From positions 1 to 30,950 of the forward strand of contig VAXR01000024.1 of assembly GCA_005885165.1 (NCBI GenBank): a stretch of DNA of 30,950 nt, written 5' to 3'. The notes under the pieces were generated by a model that saw only the letters and a program-made list of their open reading frames with translations, was not told the DNA's origin and ran no database searches. This DNA comes from Actinomycetota bacterium (GTDB lineage: Bacteria; Actinomycetota; Thermoleophilia; Solirubrobacterales; Thermoleophilaceae). Both the position numbers and the translations under genes were made by a program. This document shows, in pieces, positions 6,215 through 14,992 of the stretch (positions are counted from its first letter, which is position 1; every line of letters starts with the position of its first letter).

Positions 6215-7588
6215 TCAGCCCGCCGGGTCGAGCAGGGCGTCCACCGCTTCGCCGCCTAGCCGCACGCTGTAGTTCGTTCCGCGGTCCTCCGGATAGATCT
6301 GGGTGGTGTTGGCCAGCACGAGGCCGGGGACGGGCGTCCTGAGCGGCGGTATACGCCGCGCGTAGCCCGCCGTCATCACCGGCTGCGCCGCCGGCTCGCG
6401 ATGGAGCCAGCGCTCCTTGATCCAGTCGCGCGAGTACTCCGGGTTCACCGCGCGGAGTCCCTCCTCGTAGCGCTCGATCAGCCGGTCGGGGCCGAGCTCG
6501 AGCAGCGGATCGTCCGGCTCCAGGTAGTTCGCGACGTACAGGAAGCGCCGCCCCCCGTAGCGCTCGGGCTCGATGAAGTTCGTGTGTTCGATGAGCCCGA
6601 TGAACGGAATCCGCCGGTCGGCGATGTTCGTCCAGTAGAAGCGGCCGAGCGGCCGGTCGAGCTCGAGCAGCAGGCAGAGCGCGGTCTGGTAGCGGGCACC
6701 GCGAACGCGGTCCACGTACCCCGCATCCATGCCCTCCGCCAGCTCCGGGTCGAGCAGCTCGAGGAACACGTCGCTCGGCACGGTCGCGATCACCGCGTCG
6801 TACGGCTCCGGCTCGCTCACGGGCTGAAACGAGCGCGGGTCGAGCCCGTGCCGGAACGACCCCAGGGCGCCGGGTGTCACCACGAGCCGACCGTCCCTTC
6901 TCCCCAGGCGCGCCGCCGGCCGGTCGATCATCACGGCGCCGCCGGCGCGCTCGACCTCCTCGCGCAGCCGCTCGTAGAGCGTCTCCCAGCTGCGCCGCGG
7001 GTACCCGAGCATCTCCTGGCGCGCCTCGGCTCCCTTGATCTGCCGGCGCATGGTGAGCTTGCTCCAGAGCCAGGCCATCGTGACGTCGTCCGCGTAGGGC
7101 CCGAACTTCTGGTGCAGGAGCGGCCCCCAGACCTTCTCCCAGGCCTCGCGTCCCATCGCGCGCTCGACCCAGGAGCGCGCCGTGACGTCGTGGAACGGGC
7201 TCACGTCGCGGTGGCGGCGCTGGAGCCAGACCACGGCGGCACCCATTCGCAGCCTCGCACGTAGCGACATCGGCGAGAACCGCAGCAGGTCCATCGGGGT
7301 CGTGAACGGATAGGCCACGCCGTCAACGAACATCCCCACGCTCGAGGCGCGCCACTCGATCTCGTCCGGCATCCCGAGCTCGTCGTAGAGCTCCGCGATG
7401 TGCCGGTCGCTCGTGAAGAGGTGGTGGTAGTAGCGCTCGAGCAGGTGCCCCTGGCCCACGTCGAGCGTCGCCGCCTGCCCGCCGAGGCCCGGCCAGCGCT
7501 CGTAGACGTCGGCCCGGTGCCCGCGCTGCGCGAGCCGGTAGGCCGCCACGAGGCCCGTGACGCCCGCGCCTATGACGGCGACCCGCAA
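6215..7588 (-). CDS. FAD/NAD(P)-dependent oxidoreductase, amine-oxidase / protoporphyrinogen-oxidase-like
   Basis: 457 residues with a TTG start at 7588, the codon directly before the Rossmann strand. VAVIGAGVTGLVAAYRL at residues 3-19 is the FAD-binding GxGxxG motif, followed by an acidic residue at the strand 2 end (DVYERW) that holds the ADP ribose. The body carries family-typical blocks: YHHLFTSD, YPFTTPMDLLRF, SWVERAMGREAWEKVWGPLL, and a C-terminal second FAD contact (GLVLANTTQIYPEDRG, then NYSVRLGGEAVDALL). Proteins of this type often sit beside GT2 glycosyltransferases in envelope loci, as here: the GT2 gene lies 20 bases upstream on the same strand. A role in modifying a lipid-linked sugar or polyprenol is plausible, and a UDP-galactopyranose-mutase-like reaction is an alternative. 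The substrate is not shown by the sequence. Confidence 0.85.
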   Translation of the reverse strand: MRVAVIGAGVTGLVAAYRLAQRGHRADVYERWPGLGGQAATLDVGQGHLLERYYHHLFTSDRHIAELYDELGMPDEIEWRASSVGMFVDGVAYPFTTPMDLLRFSPMSLRARLRMGAAVVWLQRRHRDVSPFHDVTARSWVERAMGREAWEKVWGPLLHQKFGPYADDVTMAWLWSKLTMRRQIKGAEARQEMLGYPRRSWETLYERLREEVERAGGAVMIDRPAARLGRRDGRLVVTPGALGSFRHGLDPRSFQPVSEPEPYDAVIATVPSDVFLELLDPELAEGMDAGYVDRVRGARYQTALCLLLELDRPLGRFYWTNIADRRIPFIGLIEHTNFIEPERYGGRRFLYVANYLEPDDPLLELGPDRLIERYEEGLRAVNPEYSRDWIKERWLHREPAAQPVMTAGYARRIPPLRTPVPGLVLANTTQIYPEDRGTNYSVRLGGEAVDALLDPAG

Positions 7589-7608
7589 GCCCGATTCCCT
7601 CGCGGACG

Positions 7609-8622
7609 CTACGGGGCGGGAACCCGCTCGGGGACGGGCTCCTCATCGCTCGGCACCTCGTCCTCGAGGTTCCGCGCCGACCGGACCACGTAAAGCGGCC
7701 GCCCCTTGACCTCGTCGTAGATCCGCCCCACGTACTCGCCGATGATCCCCACCGTGATCAGCTGGATGCCGCCGAGCAGCAGGATCACGAACAGGATCGA
7801 GCTGACGCCGCGAACGTAGATGTGCGCGTAGCGCGCGACGATCACGAGCGGCAGCCCGAGGAACGCGACGATCGAGAAGACGAACCCGAGCAGCGTGGCG
7901 GCCTGGAGCGGGAGCCATGAGAACGACGTCATCGCGTCGAGTGAGAAGCGGACCATCCGCGAGAACGTGTACTTGGTCTCGCCGGCGTGCCGGGCGTCGC
8001 GGTGGTAGTGGACGGCGATCTGGCGGCCTCCGACCCAGGTCGTCATGCCGCGAAGGAAGCGGTTCCGCTCCCGCATGCTCAGGATCGCGTCGAGCGCACT
8101 GCGGTCCAGGAGGCGGAAGTCGCCCGCGTTCTGCGGCAGGTCGAGCTTCGTGACCCGCGAGAAGAGTTTGTAGAACCAGCGGGCCGTGGCGAGCTTGAAC
8201 CAGCTCTCGCCGGCGCGCTGCTCGCGGACGCCGAACACCACGTCGAACCCCTCCCGCCAGCGCGCGAGCATCTCCGGGATGACCTCGGGCGGATCCTGGA
8301 GGTCGCCGTCCATCATCACGACGACGTCGCCGGAGGCGTGCTCGAGCCCGGCGGTGAGCGCGGCCTGGTGGCCGAAGCTGCGGGCGAGATGGAGCACCTT
8401 CACGCGCGGGTCGGCGTCGGCGAGGGAGTCGAGCCGCTGCGGCGTGGTGTCGCGGCTCGCGTCGTCGACGAGGACCAGCTCGAAGCGGACGCCGTCGAGC
8501 GCGTCGCGGACCCTCTCGTAGAGCAGCTCGACCGTCGCCTCCTCGTCGTGCATCGGGGCGACGACGCTGAGCAGCCGGACATCGCGATGGGGCGGAGTTG
8601 GGTGCGACTCGAGTTCCGCCAT
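7609..8622 (-). CDS. GT2 family membrane glycosyltransferase (polyprenyl-phosphate sugar synthase type)
   Basis: 337 residues from ATG 8622; the frame runs further upstream but would cross the divergent HIT gene. The GT-A domain begins at about residue 16 (RLLSVVAPMHDEEATVELL). LVDDASRDTT (51-60) binds the nucleotide, and MMDGDLQDPPE (103-113) supplies the DxD-like metal site. RNRFLRGMTTWVGG is the usual acceptor loop. Two C-terminal membrane helices follow (LQAATLLGFVFSIVAFLGLPLV and SSILFVILLLGGIQLITVGIIG), then the family tail EYVGRIYDEVKGRPLYVV. Such enzymes (GtrB/DPM1-like) move a sugar from a nucleotide donor to polyprenyl phosphate at the inner face of the membrane, for later use outside. 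It forms an operon with the FAD oxidoreductase. No strong ribosome site is visible. Confidence 0.9.
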   Translation of the reverse strand: MAELESHPTPPHRDVRLLSVVAPMHDEEATVELLYERVRDALDGVRFELVLVDDASRDTTPQRLDSLADADPRVKVLHLARSFGHQAALTAGLEHASGDVVVMMDGDLQDPPEVIPEMLARWREGFDVVFGVREQRAGESWFKLATARWFYKLFSRVTKLDLPQNAGDFRLLDRSALDAILSMRERNRFLRGMTTWVGGRQIAVHYHRDARHAGETKYTFSRMVRFSLDAMTSFSWLPLQAATLLGFVFSIVAFLGLPLVIVARYAHIYVRGVSSILFVILLLGGIQLITVGIIGEYVGRIYDEVKGRPLYVVRSARNLEDEVPSDEEPVPERVPAP

Positions 8623-8686
8623 TGTGGCCCGAGGAGGATATGGCACGTTGGTTAGCCGTACCTGAGGTTCATCTAGAGTCCGGGCG

Positions 8687-9181
8687 ATGGCGGAGGAGAG
8701 GCTGTGGGCGCCCTGGCGCCTCGAATACATCAAGGGGCCGAAGGGCGGCGAGTGCATCTTCTGCGTCGGGCCCGACTCCGGTGACGACCGCGCGAAGTAC
8801 GTCGTCAGGCGCGGCGAGCACTGCTTCGCGATCCTCAACAAGTACCCCTACAACAACGGGCACCTGATGGTTGCGCCCTTTCGCCACGTCCCCTCGATCG
8901 AGGAGCTGAACGAGGCCGAGCTGCTCGAGCTCATGACCCTGACCCAGGAGTCGCTCGCCGCGCTCCGTGAGGCCTACCAGCCGGAGGGATTCAACCTCGG
9001 CGTCAACCAGGGGAAGATCGCGGGCGCCGGTGTAGAGGATCACGTGCACATGCACGTGGTTCCGCGCTGGGGTGCTGACACGAACTACATGCCGGTGATC
9101 GGCGACACGCGCGTCCTGCCGCAGAGCCTCGACGACTCCTTCGACGACATCACCCGCGCGTTCTCCGTCGCAGCGCGTTGA
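8687..9181 (+). CDS. HIT-family nucleotide hydrolase/phosphorylase (Ap4A-type)
   Basis: 164 residues. Cys23 and Cys26 (CIFC) probably bind zinc. The histidine-triad motif HVHMHVV is at 119-125, preceded by GAGVEDH and followed by PRWGAD, a form typical of actinobacterial Ap4A phosphorylase-like proteins. The FAILNKYPYNNGHLMVAPFRHV block (47-68) is the usual nucleotide-binding stretch. These enzymes cleave dinucleoside polyphosphates or transfer AMP via a histidine intermediate. The gene starts the plus-strand set HIT - phosphomannomutase - MBL hydrolase. Its TGA overlaps the TTG start of the next gene by four bases, so the two are coupled. It is divergent from the GT2 gene with a 64-base gap in which I could not name convincing promoter boxes. 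Confidence 0.9.
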   Translation: MAEERLWAPWRLEYIKGPKGGECIFCVGPDSGDDRAKYVVRRGEHCFAILNKYPYNNGHLMVAPFRHVPSIEELNEAELLELMTLTQESLAALREAYQPEGFNLGVNQGKIAGAGVEDHVHMHVVPRWGADTNYMPVIGDTRVLPQSLDDSFDDITRAFSVAAR

Positions 9182-10551
9182 TCGATCCGGCGATATTCAA
9201 GGCCTACGACGTCCGCGGGCTGTACCCCGACCAGATCGACGAGGACGTCGCGTACCTGGTCGGGCGCGCGTTCGTGCGGGTGCTCAGGGAGACGAACGGC
9301 GCGGGCCCGGCCTCGCCCATGCGCGTCGCGCTCGGGCGCGACATGCGCCTCAGCGCTCCCGCGCTCGCGGCGCGCTACGCAGACGGGCTGCGCGACGAGG
9401 GCGCCGAGGTGCTCGACATCGGAATGGTCGGCACCGAGATGCTCTATTTCGCCGTGGGCTCGCGCGACCTCGACGGCGGGCTCATGTGCACTGCGTCCCA
9501 CAACCCGAAGGGCTACACGGGCGCGAAGCTCGTGCGCCGCGGCGCGATCGCGTTGTCGGGCGACAGCGGGATCGGCGACCTCGCGCGAATCGTGACCGAC
9601 GGCGATCTCGGGCCGCCCGCGGATCCTCGCGGAGAGGTGGCCGAGCAGGACATCGGCGAGGACTACAGGGCGGCCGTGGCGCGCTTCATCGATCCCGCGG
9701 CGGTCAGGGCTATGAAGGTCGTGCTCGACGGCGGCAACGGGATGGCCGGGCCGATGGTCGGCCCGCTGCTCGACTCGCTGCCGATCGAGCAGGTGCAGAC
9801 GTACTGGCGCCCGGACGGCGAGTTCCCCGACCACGAGCCCAACCCGCTGCTGCCGGAGAACCGTCACTTCGTGGTCGAGAAGGTCCTCTCCGAGGGCGCC
9901 GAGCTGGGGATCGCCTGGGACGGCGATGCCGACCGCTGCTTCGTCATCGACGACCTCGGCCAGTTCGTGGACGGCGACTTCCTCACAGCGCTCCTGGCCG
10001 AGTCGATCCTGCGCAAGGAGCCTGGCGCCTCGATCCTCTACGACGTGCGCGCGTCGCGGGCGGTGCCGGACACCGTGGCCCGCGCGGGCGGCACGGCGTA
10101 CGTGAACCGGGTGGGCCACGCGTTCTTCAAGTCGCGCATGCGCGAGGAGGGCGCCGCGTTCGGGGGCGAGGTCTCCGGCCACTACTACTTCCGGGACTTC
10201 TACTGCGCCGACTCCGGGGCGATCCCCGCCCTGCTGATCCTCGAGCTCCTGTCGATTCAGGGCAAGCGGATGAGCGAGCTGCTCGCGCCGCTCCGCGAGC
10301 GCTACTTCATCTCCGGCGAGATCAACTCGGAGGTGGCGGACCAGGAGGCGAAGATGCGCGAGCTGGCCGACGCCTATTCGGACGGCGAGGTGAGCTGGCT
10401 AGACGGCGTCTCCGTGGACTACGCGGACTGGCACTTCAACGTCCGCCCCTCGAACACCGAGCCGCTCCTGCGCCTGAACCTCGAGTCGCTCGTCTCCCGC
10501 GACCACATGGAGGAGCGGCGGGACGAGGTTCTCGAGCGGATCCGTGGCTGA
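9178..10551 (+). CDS. manB: Phosphomannomutase/phosphoglucomutase
   Basis: 457 residues, the normal size. The TTG start at 9178 lies in the HIT stop (TTGA), and the frame begins at once with the family start (FKAYDVRGLYPDQI). All four domain signatures are present: the phosphoserine loop TASHNPKGYTG with Ser107, the metal loop DGDADR (248-253), the sugar loop GEVSGHYYF (330-338), and the phosphate-binding RPSNTEP (423-429). It interconverts hexose 6-phosphate and 1-phosphate and so feeds GDP-mannose or UDP-glucose pathways needed for the polysaccharide genes further on. The sequence type (AlgC/ManB-like) allows both mannose and glucose substrates. Its end overlaps the next start by eight bases. 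Confidence 0.93.
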   Translation: MIDPAIFKAYDVRGLYPDQIDEDVAYLVGRAFVRVLRETNGAGPASPMRVALGRDMRLSAPALAARYADGLRDEGAEVLDIGMVGTEMLYFAVGSRDLDGGLMCTASHNPKGYTGAKLVRRGAIALSGDSGIGDLARIVTDGDLGPPADPRGEVAEQDIGEDYRAAVARFIDPAAVRAMKVVLDGGNGMAGPMVGPLLDSLPIEQVQTYWRPDGEFPDHEPNPLLPENRHFVVEKVLSEGAELGIAWDGDADRCFVIDDLGQFVDGDFLTALLAESILRKEPGASILYDVRASRAVPDTVARAGGTAYVNRVGHAFFKSRMREEGAAFGGEVSGHYYFRDFYCADSGAIPALLILELLSIQGKRMSELLAPLRERYFISGEINSEVADQEAKMRELADAYSDGEVSWLDGVSVDYADWHFNVRPSNTEPLLRLNLESLVSRDHMEERRDEVLERIRG

Positions 10552-11536
10552 GGACGCGTGGGTGGCCGCGCGCGCGGCGGGCATCCACCGGCTGCGCATC
10601 CCGACGCCGTTCGCGGTCGGGCGGGTCAACGTCTACCTGATCGAGGACGAGCCGCTCACGCTGGTCGACTCGGGGCCGAACTCAGGGATCTCGCTCGACG
10701 AGCTCGAGCGCCAGCTAGCCGCGCTCGACCGGCGCATCGAGGAGATCGAGCTGATCCTGATCAGCCACCAGCACCTCGACCACATCGGGCTGGTCGACAT
10801 CATCGCCGGGCGGTCGGGCGCGGAGGTCGCCGCGCTCGACCGGCTCGCACCGTTCGTCGAGAAGTTTCGGGAATCGATGGCCGCCGAGGACGAGTTCGCC
10901 GGCGAGATCATGCTCCGGCACGGCATCGCCCCGGAAGTCGTGCAGGCGCTGCGGGCGGTATCGCAGGGCTTCCGCGCCTGGGGCGCGCGTGCTGACGTGA
11001 CGCGCGTCCTGCGCGACGGCGAGCGGATCGTGATGCGCGACCGCACCCTCGAGGTCCTCCACCGGCCGGGGCACAGCCCCACGGACACGGTCTTCCACGA
11101 CGCCGAGCGTCGGATGCTGATCGCCGCCGACCACCTGATCGCGCACGTCTCGTCCAATCCGCTGCTCGCACGGCCGCCCGACGGCGGCGGCGAGCGCCCG
11201 CGGTCGCTCCTCAACTACCTGGAGTCGCTCGCGCAGACGCGGGAGATGGACCTCGACCTCGTCCTACCGGGGCACGGCGACCCGATCACGGATCACCGTC
11301 TCGTGATCGATCGCCGCTTCGACCTACACCGGCGCCGGGCCGACAAGATCTACCGGCTGATCGCCGAGCAGGCGCGTACGGCCCACGAGCTGGCGCAGGC
11401 CATGTGGGGCGACATCGCCGTCACCCAGGCGTTCCTCACGCTCTCGGAGGTGATCGGCCACACCGACATCCTCGCCGCGGAGGGCCGTGTGCGGGAGTTG
11501 GAGGAGGACGGCGTCGTGCGTTTCGAGGCCGTCTGA
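10544..11536 (+). CDS. Metallo-beta-lactamase-fold hydrolase with C-terminal winged helix
   Basis: 330 residues from GTG 10544, overlapping the phosphomannomutase by eight bases. The binuclear zinc motif HQHLDH (75-80) is complete. Later ligands are seen in VLHRPGHSPTDTVFH, in IAADHLIAHVS and in LVLPGHGDPI. The last 60 or so residues (YRLIAEQARTAHELAQAMWG, then VIGHTDILAAEGRVRELEEDG) resemble the winged-helix tail of LACTB2-like hydrolases. That group acts on thioesters or nucleic acids; the actual substrate is not shown. The neighbours suggest a general metabolic set and not a resistance gene. A compact stem-loop follows the stop codon. Confidence 0.9.
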   Translation: MAEDAWVAARAAGIHRLRIPTPFAVGRVNVYLIEDEPLTLVDSGPNSGISLDELERQLAALDRRIEEIELILISHQHLDHIGLVDIIAGRSGAEVAALDRLAPFVEKFRESMAAEDEFAGEIMLRHGIAPEVVQALRAVSQGFRAWGARADVTRVLRDGERIVMRDRTLEVLHRPGHSPTDTVFHDAERRMLIAADHLIAHVSSNPLLARPPDGGGERPRSLLNYLESLAQTREMDLDLVLPGHGDPITDHRLVIDRRFDLHRRRADKIYRLIAEQARTAHELAQAMWGDIAVTQAFLTLSEVIGHTDILAAEGRVRELEEDGVVRFEAV

Positions 11537-11548
11537 CCCGGTGTGAGA

Positions 11549-11606
11549 GACCGCTCAGGCTTGCCGCCGCCCTGACCGCACGGCGGCGGATTGGTCTGAA
11601 GCGGTC
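11549..11606 (+). terminator. Two-tier stem-loop between MBL hydrolase and lipid-kinase genes
   Basis: The outer arms GACCGCT (11549-11555) / AGCGGTC (11600-11606) enclose the inner arms GCCGCCG (11563-11569) / CGGCGGC (11581-11587). The fold lies 13 bases after the MBL stop and about 50 bases before the next start. It may be a terminator or a structured leader of the lipid kinase gene. No U tract follows, and I do not recognise a riboswitch class. Confidence 0.4.
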
Positions 11607-11655
11607 GTGGCGACGTGGCGCGTAACGGAAACGCCGGGCCGGGGTTGTGGGTTTC

Positions 11656-12648
11656 ATGCCGCCGCCTGAGACGGCACTCGAGCGTGCGGAGGAGCTCGCC
11701 GAGCGCGTCGTTCCGCATCGCCGCGACAAGCGCCGGATGCTCGTGATCGTGAACCCGTACGCGACCACCGTCTCCGACCGGCTAAAGCACCTGGTGGTCT
11801 ATGCGCTGCAGGGGCGCTACTCCGTCGAGGCGGTTGATACCGAGGCGCGCGCGCACGCGACGGAGATCTGCCGCGAGGCGGCCGCCGAGGGCTACGACGT
11901 CGTCGTCGCGTTCGGCGGGGACGGCACGGTGAACGAGGCCGCGAACGGGTTGATTGGGAGCGACACCCCGCTGACCGTCCTTCCGGGTGGGTCGACCAAC
12001 GTCCTGTGCCGGACGTTCGGCATACCGGCGGACGTCGTGGACGCCACCGAGCACCTCCTCGGAATGGCCGACCGCTTTCAGCCCGTCCGGATCGACCTCG
12101 GGCGCGCCGGCGATCGGTACTTCACCTTCACGGCAGGCATCGGGCTCGACGCGAGCGTGGTCGAGCGCGTGGACGCCCACCCGCGGCTGAAGGCCCGCTA
12201 CGGCGAGTGGTTCTTCACCTATGCGGCGCTCATGACCTTCAACAGGCGTTACCTCGTTCGCCCGCCGCGTGTGCGCGCGGAGATCGGCGACACGACCCTC
12301 GACGGGGTGACGGTGATAGTCCAGAACTCCGACCCCTACACGTACTTCGGCCGGCGCCCGATCCGGATCTGCGAGGGCGCCGACCCCATCAACGGCCGGC
12401 TATCGGCCGCCGTCCTGAAGCGCGCGACCCCGTTCGAGATTCCCACGCTCATCCCGCGCCTGTTCGCCAACCGGCCCGGAGCGGTCCTGCGCCACCGCCA
12501 GATCGAGGGATTCCAGGATCTGACGAGCCTGCGTGTGGTCTCCACCGAGGAGTCGCCGTTCCCCCTGCAGGTGGACGGTGACTACGTCGGCGAGTTCGAC
12601 GAGCTCGACTTCGGCGTGAGCCCGGCGGCGCTGACGGTCGTCTCGTAG
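11656..12648 (+). CDS. Diacylglycerol kinase family (YegS/LCB5-like) lipid kinase
   Basis: 330 residues from ATG 11656 (GTG 11647 is an equal alternative). The kinase domain is clear: VIVNPYATTVSDR (30-42), GGDGTVNEAANGL (87-99) as the nucleotide loop, and PGGSTNVLCRTFGIP (110-124), which corresponds to the PGGT.N motif of the family. The C-terminal beta-sandwich half has the usual YFTFTAGIGLDASVVERV start and ends with PFPLQVDGDYVGEFDELDFGV, where a D-G-E type motif is normal. The protein should be cytosolic and phosphorylate diacylglycerol or another lipid alcohol, for example to recycle lipid released during envelope polymer synthesis. The true lipid is not evident. It is the last plus-strand gene before a hairpin. 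Confidence 0.9.
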   Translation: MPPPETALERAEELAERVVPHRRDKRRMLVIVNPYATTVSDRLKHLVVYALQGRYSVEAVDTEARAHATEICREAAAEGYDVVVAFGGDGTVNEAANGLIGSDTPLTVLPGGSTNVLCRTFGIPADVVDATEHLLGMADRFQPVRIDLGRAGDRYFTFTAGIGLDASVVERVDAHPRLKARYGEWFFTYAALMTFNRRYLVRPPRVRAEIGDTTLDGVTVIVQNSDPYTYFGRRPIRICEGADPINGRLSAAVLKRATPFEIPTLIPRLFANRPGAVLRHRQIEGFQDLTSLRVVSTEESPFPLQVDGDYVGEFDELDFGVSPAALTVVS

Positions 12649-12686
12649 CCCGCGCGAGCGGGGCCAAGCCTCATTTCCGGTCTGCC

Positions 12687-12725
12687 GTGGGGACTTGGGG
12701 GCAATATGTCCCCCTTAGTCCCCAC
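12687..12725. terminator. Bidirectional terminator-like palindrome between convergent genes
   Basis: GTGGGGACT (12687-12695) pairs with AGTCCCCAC (12717-12725). After a small internal loop, GGGGG pairs with CCCCC around an eight-base AT-rich loop. It lies between the lipid kinase (plus) and the aminotransferase (minus), which converge, so it can end both transcripts. Its compact, near-symmetric form would also fit a repeated extragenic palindrome, which one window cannot show. Confidence 0.6.
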
Positions 12726-12747
12726 ATCCGCGAAGAAATGCGCGCGG

Positions 12748-13860
12748 TTACCGCGCCGGCGCTTCCGCGCCCGCTCCGGCGGCCGCTCTGCACGCCTCCA
12801 CCACCTCGGCGATCGCGTCCTCGCCAAGCTGCGTGCCCATCGGCAGCGCCAGGTTGGTCCGGGCGAGCTCGGCGGTTCCGGGAAGGTCCAGCGAGTCCCC
12901 GCCGAAGCGCTCCATGGCTGGCTGGAGGTGCGCCGGGAGGCGGTAGAAGCCCCGCGCTCCAATCCCACGCGCGGCGAGGGCGCCGACGAGCGTCTCGGCC
13001 TGCTCGTGGCGGGTGACGTAGAGGTGGTACGCGGGGTCCGATCCCGGCACGGGCTGCGGGAGCTCGAGCCCGGGGACGTCGCCGAGCCCCTGGGACACGT
13101 ACGCCGAGGCCGCGGCCCGCCGCGCCTCGGTCCAGCCGTCGAGCTCGGGCAACAACACCCGCAGGGCGGCGGCCTGGAGCTCGTCGAGGCGCGAGTTGTA
13201 GCCGACCTCGTCGAAGGTCTCCTTGTCGGCCGATCCGTGGAAGCGAAGCCGCCGGGCGCGATCGGCGACGTCGTCGCTGTCGGTGACGATCGCGCCGCCG
13301 TCGCCGAGGCACGGCAGGTTCTTGGAGGGGAAGAACGAGAAGGTGCCCGCGTCGCCGAGCGCGCCGGCACGCCGGCCGCCGCGTGCCGCGCCGGCCGCCT
13401 GCGCCGAGTCCTCGAGCACCGGCAGCCCGAGCTCGGCGAGGTCGTCCACCGGGGCGACGTTGCCGAAGAGGTGGACGGGGACGATCGCGCGCGTCCTGGG
13501 GGTCACGACGCGCTCGACGGTCTCGCGCGTGACGCACCCGGTGGCGGGGTCGACGTCGCAGAAGACCGGCACAGCGCCGGCGTTTACCGCGGCCTCGGCA
13601 GTCGCGTAGAAGGTGAACGACGGCAGCACCACCTCGTCGCCGGGCTGCACCCCGAGCGCCCGGAGCGCGATCGTCAGCGCGTCGGTCCCGTTCGCGACGC
13701 CGACGCAGTGCCGCACGCCCAGGTACGACGCGAACTCCTCCTCGAACGCCGCGACCTCCGGCCCGAGGATGTAGCGGCCCGAGCGGGCGACGGCCTCGAG
13801 CCGCTCCGCGAGCGCGTCGTGATGGGGCTCCAGCGAGCTTGCGAACAGGGGAACCGCCAC
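12748..13860 (-). CDS. DegT/DnrJ/EryC1-type PLP sugar aminotransferase
   Basis: 370 residues from GTG 13860, matching the usual family length; the longer frame would cross the divergent wecB start. Recognisable blocks are VPLFASSLEPHHDAL at the start, GRYILGPEVAAFEEEFA (29-44), ANGTDALTIAL (56-66), DEVVLPSFTFYATAEA (75-90), LEDSAQAAG (149-157), and FSFFPSKNLPCLGDGG with PLP lysine 180. The domain ends with RRAAASAYVSQGL and GARGFYRLPAHLQPAM. These enzymes transfer an amino group to a keto position of a nucleotide-linked sugar. Being divergent from wecB by 49 bases, it probably works in the same amino-sugar pathway. The sugar and position cannot be told. It is a different subgroup from the second DegT domain at 24150-25299. 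Confidence 0.92.
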   Translation of the reverse strand: MAVPLFASSLEPHHDALAERLEAVARSGRYILGPEVAAFEEEFASYLGVRHCVGVANGTDALTIALRALGVQPGDEVVLPSFTFYATAEAAVNAGAVPVFCDVDPATGCVTRETVERVVTPRTRAIVPVHLFGNVAPVDDLAELGLPVLEDSAQAAGAARGGRRAGALGDAGTFSFFPSKNLPCLGDGGAIVTDSDDVADRARRLRFHGSADKETFDEVGYNSRLDELQAAALRVLLPELDGWTEARRAAASAYVSQGLGDVPGLELPQPVPGSDPAYHLYVTRHEQAETLVGALAARGIGARGFYRLPAHLQPAMERFGGDSLDLPGTAELARTNLALPMGTQLGEDAIAEVVEACRAAAGAGAEAPAR

Positions 13861-13909
13861 GAGCGCGCTACTGTAGCCGCCGCTCGATGACCGGCACCGG
13901 GGGCCCGCA

Positions 13910-14992
13910 ATGCGCGTAGTGACGGTCGTCGGAAACCGGCCGCAGTTCGTCAAAGCCGCCGCCGTGTCGCGGCGGCTGCGGGAGCACCACGACGAGCTAC
14001 TAGTCCACACCGGCCAGCACTACGACGACGACATGTCGCGCGTGTTCTTCGAGGAGCTCGCGCTGCCGCGGGCCGATAGGGAGCTTGGCGTGGGATCGGC
14101 CAGCGCCCCCGTCCAGACCGGGCGCATGCTCGAGTCGCTCGACCAGGTGCTCGCCGACGCCCGCCCGGACCTCGTGATCGTCTACGGCGACACCAACTCG
14201 ACCCTCGCGGGCGCGCTTGCGGGCGCCCAGGTGCGGGCGCCCGTCGCCCACGTGGAGGCCGGCATGCGCTCGTTCGACTGGTCCATGCCGGAGGAGCTGA
14301 ACCGCGTCCTCGCCGATCACGCCAGCGCGCTCCTCCTCTGCTCCACGGAAACGGCCGCGCGGAACCTCCGGAGCGAGGGGATCACGGCCGGGGTCCACAT
14401 CGTGGGCGATGCGATGGCCGACGTCCTGCTGGAGATGACGCCGGTTGCAAAAGAGCGCTCGAACGCGCTCAAGCGGGAAGGGGTCGAGCCCGGCCGCTAC
14501 CTACTCGTCACCGCGCACCGGGCCGGCAACGTCGACGACCCGGCGCGCCTCGGCGCACTCGTCGACCTGCTCGAGGCCGTGCCGAGCCCCGTCGTCTTCC
14601 CCGTTCACCCGCGCACCCGCGCGCGGCTCGATGCGGCCGGCCTCACGGCGAGGCTCGAGGCGAACAAGGGCATCCGGCTGAGCTCGCCGGTCGGCTACCT
14701 CGACCTGGTCGCGCTCGCGGCGTCCGCCCGCGCGATCCTCACCGACTCGGGCGGGCTGCAGAAGGAGGCGTACCTCCTCGGCGTCCCCTGCATCACGCTC
14801 CGCGACACGACGGAGTGGGTCGAGACCGTCGAGAGCGGCTGGAACACCCTGGTCGACCTCTCCGCCGACGCCGCGCTCGCAGCCCTCGAGCGCGAGCCGC
14901 CCGCCGAGCGGCCGGAGCTCTACGGCGGCGGGCACGCCGGCGAGCGCATCTGCGAGGAGATCGACGCGTTCGCCTGCGAGCGGTCGGGCTGA
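13910..14992 (+). CDS. wecB: UDP-N-acetylglucosamine 2-epimerase (non-hydrolysing)
   Basis: 360 residues, normal length. The signatures are all in place: VVGNRPQFVKAAAVS at the N-terminus, VHTGQHYDDDMS (32-43), VYGDTNSTLAGALA (91-104), HVEAGMRSFDWSMPEELNR (114-132), LVTAHRAGNVDDPARL, VFPVHPRTRARL, and the UDP-binding LTDSGGLQKEAYLLGVPCITLRDTTEW near residue 280. The product is UDP-ManNAc, which the WecC-like dehydrogenase encoded 400 bases away on the other strand can oxidise to UDP-ManNAcA. The gene is cytosolic and divergent from the DegT aminotransferase. Its start has no obvious Shine-Dalgarno sequence. A nested palindrome follows the stop. Confidence 0.94.
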   Translation: MRVVTVVGNRPQFVKAAAVSRRLREHHDELLVHTGQHYDDDMSRVFFEELALPRADRELGVGSASAPVQTGRMLESLDQVLADARPDLVIVYGDTNSTLAGALAGAQVRAPVAHVEAGMRSFDWSMPEELNRVLADHASALLLCSTETAARNLRSEGITAGVHIVGDAMADVLLEMTPVAKERSNALKREGVEPGRYLLVTAHRAGNVDDPARLGALVDLLEAVPSPVVFPVHPRTRARLDAAGLTARLEANKGIRLSSPVGYLDLVALAASARAILTDSGGLQKEAYLLGVPCITLRDTTEWVETVESGWNTLVDLSADAALAALEREPPAERPELYGGGHAGERICEEIDAFACERSG

